NCBI GenBank assembly: GCA_028285585.1
Contig: JANQOU010000010.1
Span: 62,001-126,000 of the forward strand
DNA: 64,000 nt
Direction: 5' to 3'
From: Acidimicrobiia bacterium
GTDB taxonomy: Bacteria; Actinomycetota; Acidimicrobiia; Spongiisociales; ZC4RG35
Position numbers and translations under genes: made by a program. Below the pieces are notes generated by a model, which did not search any database, had not been told where the DNA came from, and was given only the letters and a program-made list of their open reading frames with translations. Below are positions 60,062 through 64,000 of this stretch, one piece after another. Every line of letters starts with the position of its first letter. The first letter of the stretch is position 1.

Positions 60062-61062
60062 GAACGGAGCAACTCGCTCATGATGGCCTTCTGGACATGA
60101 AGCCTGTTCTCTGCCTCGGGGTAGGCGACACAGTTCGGCCCGTCGAAGACGTCGTCGGACATGATCACGTTGCGGCGCATGGGAAGGCAATGGCTGACCA
60201 CGGCGTCGTTGGTGAGGCTCATCTTCGGCGCATCGACCATGAAATGCTGGAAGGAGTCCCTGACCTCCTTCTCCTCGTCCCATCGGCCGAAGTAGGGGAT
60301 GGCACCCCAGCTCTTTGCATAGACGACATCGGCGCCGGTGTAGGCCTCAGCGACGTCGTGGGTGACGGTGATGCCTTGTCCATGTGCTTCGGCGTCAGCG
60401 GAAGCGATCTTCATGTACCGGTCGTCGAGGACGTAGTCCTCCGAGGGGCAGAGCAGGGTCACGTCCATCCCGAACTTGGCAGCGACGACCAGCGCCGAGT
60501 TGGCAACCGCTGTGTTCAGGGGCTTCGGGTGATAACTCCAGGTGAGGACATATTTCTTGCCATCCAAGTCGCCAAGCCGGTCTTGAAGGGCCATCACATG
60601 GGCCAGCTCCTGGCACGGGTGTGTGATGGTCTCCATGTTGATGACCGGGACGTCAGAGTGCTTGGCGAACGAGTTGAGGATCTCGTCCTTGCGATCTTGC
60701 TCCCAGTCCTCGAACTTGGGGAACGCTCGGATTCCGATCAGGTCGCAGTAGCGGGAGAGGACCTTGGCCGCTTCTTGTGCGTGCTCCTCGGCATCGCCGA
60801 GCATCACTGCGCCGTCTTCGAACTCGAGAGGCCACATGCCGCCTGACGGAGTCAGGACAACAGCGTGCCCTCCGAGTTGCCGGGCACCGACATCAAACGA
60901 CGTCCTGGTTCGAAGAGAGTTGTTCAGGAACAGAAGCGCGATGGTCTTGCCTCTCATCGTCTCGCCATAGGGCGAGAGCTTGAAGGCGTTCGCTTCGTCG
61001 ATCAGTGCCTGTAGGTCCGGTCTCGACCAGTCGTACGTGTTGAGGAAGTGCCTGATCGCCAC
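60058..61062 (-). CDS. N-acetylornithine carbamoyltransferase (AOTCase)
   Basis: 334 residues from GTG 61062. It is closer to Xanthomonas AOTCase than to ordinary ArgF: F-L-N-T-Y-D-W-S-R near the start, S-L-R-T-R-T-S-F for carbamoyl phosphate, M-W-P-L-E-F-E in the loop that takes the acetyl group, I-N-M-E-T-I-T-H-P-C-Q-E-L-A-H, Y-H-P-K-P-L-N-T-A-V-A-N-S, and S-H-C-L-P-M-R-R-N-V. It would carbamoylate N-acetylornithine instead of ornithine. The open frame before 61062 is not AOTCase-like. The 52-bp gap after galK has a small cgcga/tcgcg hairpin. Confidence 0.92.
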   Translation of the reverse strand: MAIRHFLNTYDWSRPDLQALIDEANAFKLSPYGETMRGKTIALLFLNNSLRTRTSFDVGARQLGGHAVVLTPSGGMWPLEFEDGAVMLGDAEEHAQEAAKVLSRYCDLIGIRAFPKFEDWEQDRKDEILNSFAKHSDVPVINMETITHPCQELAHVMALQDRLGDLDGKKYVLTWSYHPKPLNTAVANSALVVAAKFGMDVTLLCPSEDYVLDDRYMKIASADAEAHGQGITVTHDVAEAYTGADVVYAKSWGAIPYFGRWDEEKEVRDSFQHFMVDAPKMSLTNDAVVSHCLPMRRNVIMSDDVFDGPNCVAYPEAENRLHVQKAIMSELLRS

Positions 61063-61114
61063 CAGTGTCGTGTCAGGCTCCCTCTGGTTCAAATCATTGC
61101 GCGAAAAAGTCGCG

Positions 61115-62287
61115 TCAGAGGTGCAGGACGGAGGTGCCCGACTGTGGCGTCGCGGTGAACGCTGAGCCGTTGAGACCGGTGCGCTCTCGGTATGTCTCCA
61201 GCGTCGCTTTCGCAGTCTCGTTCGAGGACTCGGGTTTGACGAGAGCAACGACGTAGCCGCCGAACCCACCGCCTGTCATGCGCGCCCCGCGGCAGCCGTC
61301 GGCTTCGTTCAGCAGGCTGACCAACAGATCGATCTCGGGCACGGACACCTCATAGTCGTTGGCCAGACTGAGGTGACTGGCTGACATAGCGCCGCCTGCC
61401 GTGGTGAGGTCACCGCGACGAAGGGCATCGGCGACCTCTTGGACTCGGTCGTTCTCGGAGATGACATGTCGAGCCCTTCGAGCCAGGACGTCGTTCAACT
61501 CTTCGTGGTCCATGTCGCTGAGCGAGGCTTCACGCAGGGACTTGACGCCTAGCGCCCGCGCGGCTTCGAAGCTCTCCTCACGGCGGTCGTTGTACCCGGT
61601 TGTGGTCAGCTCACGTCTCACCGATGAGTCGACCAACAGCACCTCAACCCCTTCAGGGAAGGGGACCTGGGTGACTTCGATCGACTCGAAGTCGATGAGC
61701 AGGAGATGCCCGCTCGCAGCCGCCGCCGAGGCGATCTGGTCCAAGAGGCCGCTTTCCAGGCCCACCCAGTGGTTTTCGGCCTGCCAGCCCAGGCGCGCCA
61801 TCTCGAGTGGTTTCCAATCGACGTCAGAGAAGCTTGCAAACACCCGGGCGATTGCCATCTCGAGGGCTGCTGAGGAAGAGAGGCCTGCCCCAACCGGAAG
61901 GTCGGCGACGATCACACCTTCCCAGCCGTGCGCTTCGGGGTATCGCTGCTCGAAAGCTCGGGCGACACCCTGTGGGTAAATCCCCCAGTCGTCGAGAGGT
62001 GCGGCTGAGTCGATATCGAAGGAGATCCGCGACTCGTCGAGAAGCGAGTGAAGGATCACTTGACGGTCCTGTCGTCTGTTTGCTGTGACGTGGAAGGACT
62101 GCTCGATCGCCATGGGAAGCGAAAAGCCGAGGTTGTAGTCGGTGTGGTCTCCGATCAGGTTCACTCGCCCGGGCGAACGTGCGATCAGTTCGGGAGCATG
62201 GCCAAACTGCCGCTGATGAGTTTCTGCAAGAGAACTGATTTGCCGCGGGTCGCGCGCTTCGGCTGGCATTCGCGCCGATTCAACCAT
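61115..62287 (-). CDS. galK: Galactokinase
   Basis: 390 residues from ATG 62287 (ATG 62269 is also possible). GHMP motifs: G-R-V-N-L-I-G-D-H-T-D-Y-N near residue 40, the ATP loop P-V-G-A-G-L-S-S-S-A-A, and M-T-G-G-G-F-G-G near the end. It phosphorylates galactose at C1 in the Leloir pathway. The GH36 alpha-galactosidase diverges from it only 23 bp away, so galactose release and use are encoded together. Confidence 0.94.
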   Translation of the reverse strand: MVESARMPAEARDPRQISSLAETHQRQFGHAPELIARSPGRVNLIGDHTDYNLGFSLPMAIEQSFHVTANRRQDRQVILHSLLDESRISFDIDSAAPLDDWGIYPQGVARAFEQRYPEAHGWEGVIVADLPVGAGLSSSAALEMAIARVFASFSDVDWKPLEMARLGWQAENHWVGLESGLLDQIASAAAASGHLLLIDFESIEVTQVPFPEGVEVLLVDSSVRRELTTTGYNDRREESFEAARALGVKSLREASLSDMDHEELNDVLARRARHVISENDRVQEVADALRRGDLTTAGGAMSASHLSLANDYEVSVPEIDLLVSLLNEADGCRGARMTGGGFGGYVVALVKPESSNETAKATLETYRERTGLNGSAFTATPQSGTSVLHL

Positions 62288-62310
62288 CGGCGTGTGATGA
62301 TGCGGCCCGC

Positions 62311-63786
62311 ATGAAACGAACCACCCTCAGAGTCGGCGGCGTCTCGCTGAACGCGGTGGCCGAGTCTGTGGAGACACTGGAGTCGGGATGGGCGCGGCTA
62401 GTCGGAGAGACTGTCCAGGTCAGCGTGCAAGATGCCTACGAGAGGTTCTTTCGCCATGGGTGGCACTCATGGAGTCTCGCCCACTGGGCCGACTTGGGCT
62501 CAGACCCCTTCCAGATTCTGGTCCCTGATCTCCAGCGTCAGGCAGATGATCCGCGGCTCGGCGGGGTAGAGGGACATGTCGGAAGTTGGGTAGGTGTCAT
62601 CGAGAGCTCCGAAGGCCCGTCGCTGTTGTTGGGGGCACTGGGGCTCGACGCTCATGTCGAGGCCGACGAGAGCAGCTTGTCAGGTCGCTCCACACAACTC
62701 ATCGACTGGGTGGTGGGGGTCGGCGACAGCCAATCGTTGTTGTCGGAGTACGCCAAGAGCCTGGCCGATGTCTTTGGCCGGAGGGAGGTCAGTCCGGCAC
62801 CGAGGATCTGGTGCAGCTGGAACAGCCACGGATGGGACATCGACGAGGCTCGGATGCAGGCCCTGGCCTCCACCGTCGCCAGGGAGCCTTTCGACGTGTT
62901 CCTCGTCGACGATGGCTGGCAGCAGGACATTGGGGATTGGTCGGCGAACGACTCCTTCCCGAGCGGCATGGCAGATCTTGCGGCTCACATCTCCAGTGAG
63001 GGCCTGACTCCAGGGTTGTGGCTAGCTCCTGTCGCTGTGCGCGACTCCATGGCGCAGCGCGTCTCTGATCTTCTGGTGCGTGATGACGATGGCGAGCCGC
63101 ATGTCATGGGGCACAACTGGCAAAGTCAGTATCACGGCTTGGACCTCGCCAAGCCTGAAGCTGTCGAGTTCGCCGCGGCATCTGTCGCCAGGGCCGTCTC
63201 GTGGGGATATCGGGTGTTGAAGCTCGACTTCTTGTTCGCGGGGGCGGTGAACCCTGCCCACCCGAGCCCCGAGGCGGCTTACCGCAGCGCAGTGGAGCAG
63301 ATTCGGGAGGCGGCAGGCGAGGACGTATGGCTGATTGCCTGTGGGGCCCCCATAGTCCCGTCGATCGGTGTGTTCGACTCCATCAGAGTCGGGCCCGACG
63401 TTGCTCCCTATTGGCAGAACCCCCTGGATCGGTACGTGCAGGACTACTCGGCTCCCGGCATGCGCATTGCGATTTCCACTTCTCTATCGAGACTGTGGTT
63501 GAGGAGTGCAATCGACTCCGACCCTGACATGTCGTACTTCTCCTCGGTGCAGAACCTGCTCACGGAGGATCAGCGAAGGATGCAGCGGAACCTGGCGCAG
63601 ATCTTCGGCGTCAAGAGCAGCTCGGCCCGTGTCGGAGACCTGACCGACGAAGAGCTGTCGGAGTTGCGAGCGTTCTTCGAAAGCTCACCTCCGGTCGAGC
63701 AAGTGGATCGCTACAGGTTTGCCGTCAACGGCCACGAGGTGGACTTCTCGCCGGTGACGATGGACGGTGTGGCCCGTCTCAGCTGA
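62311..63786 (+). CDS. GH36-like alpha-galactosidase
   Basis: 491 residues, shorter than the usual 700-residue GH36 enzymes. Motifs around the barrel: W-C-S-W-N-S-H-G-W, F-L-V-D-D-G-W-Q-Q, L-K-L-D-F-L-F (Asp nucleophile in K-x-D), and R-V-G-P-D-V-A-P-Y-W (Asp acid/base). No signal peptide is seen, so it is probably cytosolic and acts on imported oligosaccharides. A short N-terminal domain and only a small C-terminal domain explain the reduced length. Substrate range within alpha-galactosides is not known. Confidence 0.87.
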   Translation: MKRTTLRVGGVSLNAVAESVETLESGWARLVGETVQVSVQDAYERFFRHGWHSWSLAHWADLGSDPFQILVPDLQRQADDPRLGGVEGHVGSWVGVIESSEGPSLLLGALGLDAHVEADESSLSGRSTQLIDWVVGVGDSQSLLSEYAKSLADVFGRREVSPAPRIWCSWNSHGWDIDEARMQALASTVAREPFDVFLVDDGWQQDIGDWSANDSFPSGMADLAAHISSEGLTPGLWLAPVAVRDSMAQRVSDLLVRDDDGEPHVMGHNWQSQYHGLDLAKPEAVEFAAASVARAVSWGYRVLKLDFLFAGAVNPAHPSPEAAYRSAVEQIREAAGEDVWLIACGAPIVPSIGVFDSIRVGPDVAPYWQNPLDRYVQDYSAPGMRIAISTSLSRLWLRSAIDSDPDMSYFSSVQNLLTEDQRRMQRNLAQIFGVKSSSARVGDLTDEELSELRAFFESSPPVEQVDRYRFAVNGHEVDFSPVTMDGVARLS

Positions 63787-64000
63787 CCGGCAGCTCCACC
63801 CGCCCGGCACCGCTCGAGTCACGCACCCATCGTCGTCCCGTAGCCAGCTCGACACATTTGTAGGCACCGTCGTAGATCCCGATCGACTTGTTCTTGACGA
63901 TCGACTCGCAGTACATCTCCATGAGGTCGGTCTCATCAACGAGAAGGTCGATCGCCTGGCGGGTCTCGGCTCCCGTTCGAGTCTCTACGGTCCCGTCTCC
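63779..64000 (-). CDS. Truncated gene at right edge, C-terminal part, unknown function
   Basis: An open frame enters from the right edge and stops at 63779-63781, overlapping the alpha-galactosidase end by 8 bp. The visible ~73 residues include R-Q-A-I-D-L-L-V-D-E-T-D-L-M-E, then Y-C-E-S-I-V-K-N-K-S-I-G-I-Y-D-G-A-Y and a final R-R-W-V-R-D-S. It looks like the helical and beta end of an enzyme but I do not recognise the family. Start and most of the protein are outside the window. Confidence 0.5.
   Translation of the reverse strand, partial: GDGTVETRTGAETRQAIDLLVDETDLMEMYCESIVKNKSIGIYDGAYKCVELATGRRWVRDSSGAGRVELPVS

Overview
The window is a dense, high-GC chromosomal stretch from a free-living actinobacterium. 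The pointers are an AdnAB-type helicase-nuclease pair, an InhA-like enoyl reductase, a SepIVA/DivIVA-like coiled-coil protein, many GTG/TTG starts, and the gene order coaD - coiled coil - yceD - rpmF - plsX - rnc - mutM - acyP - smc - ftsY, much of which resembles mycobacteria. I cannot place it to genus. A deep-branching class such as Acidimicrobiia is a guess. I saw no tRNA, rRNA, CRISPR array or insertion sequence.

Layout. 1-4.5 kb: a truncated membrane protein, a Mog/MoaB protein, a CoxG-like protein, then two lipoproteins (a plastocyanin-like cupredoxin and a beta-helix protein) and a Tat-exported two-domain multicopper oxidase. 4.6-9.8 kb (minus): a JAMM peptidase, a rhodanese-ThiF fusion, pyruvate dehydrogenase E1 and an alpha/beta hydrolase. 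9.9-13.7 kb: an ABC exporter (ATPase plus two permeases) and a small membrane protein. 13.6-17 kb: a PlsB-like acyltransferase, dtd and plsY. 17-25.3 kb: AdnB and AdnA, glutamate dehydrogenase and a stand-alone iron-sulfur RecB-like nuclease. 25.4-28.3 kb: an MFS exporter, then an unusual locus in which a NYN-domain RNase gene lies between two related putative small-RNA genes. 28.3-41.5 kb: a PH-SHOCT membrane protein, an acyl-CoA ligase, an unknown PD-(D/E)XK protein, a thioesterase, fabI/inhA, a histidine kinase, a hydrolase - MurF-like - D-Ala ligase operon, a solo Lrp effector domain, an HD-GYP-type protein with a LuxR-like HTH, a cold-shock-like protein and rpmB. 41.6-54.7 kb: recG, rsmD, coaD and the conserved lipid/RNA/segregation/secretion block through cdd. 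54.7-64 kb: etfA and etfB, deoA, an arginine cluster of N-acetylornithine type (argC, NAGS-kinase fusion, N-acetylornithine carbamoyltransferase), galK, a GH36 alpha-galactosidase and one truncated gene.

The most unusual feature is at 26.6-28.3 kb. Two plus-strand loci share the same promoter plan: two CGCGAAA boxes 20-21 bp apart, then 25 bp from box 2 to the -35, a 17-bp spacer and the -10 TACTTT. Each predicted RNA starts with a long hairpin capped by a GAAA tetraloop and ends in an almost identical UUCG-capped terminator. The first RNA is about 145 nt. The second is about 435 nt and has gained a series of further GAAA/UUCG hairpins. The NYN gene between them runs on the opposite strand behind a 12-bp perfect inverted repeat. 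I do not recognise this arrangement. Co-function of the RNAs and the RNase is inference.

Other points of note are the secreted copper-protein cluster, the acetylated arginine route, a 55-nt hairpin element present twice, a probable CTG start for mutM, and many gene overlaps, including an 87-bp antisense overlap between a histidine kinase and fabI.
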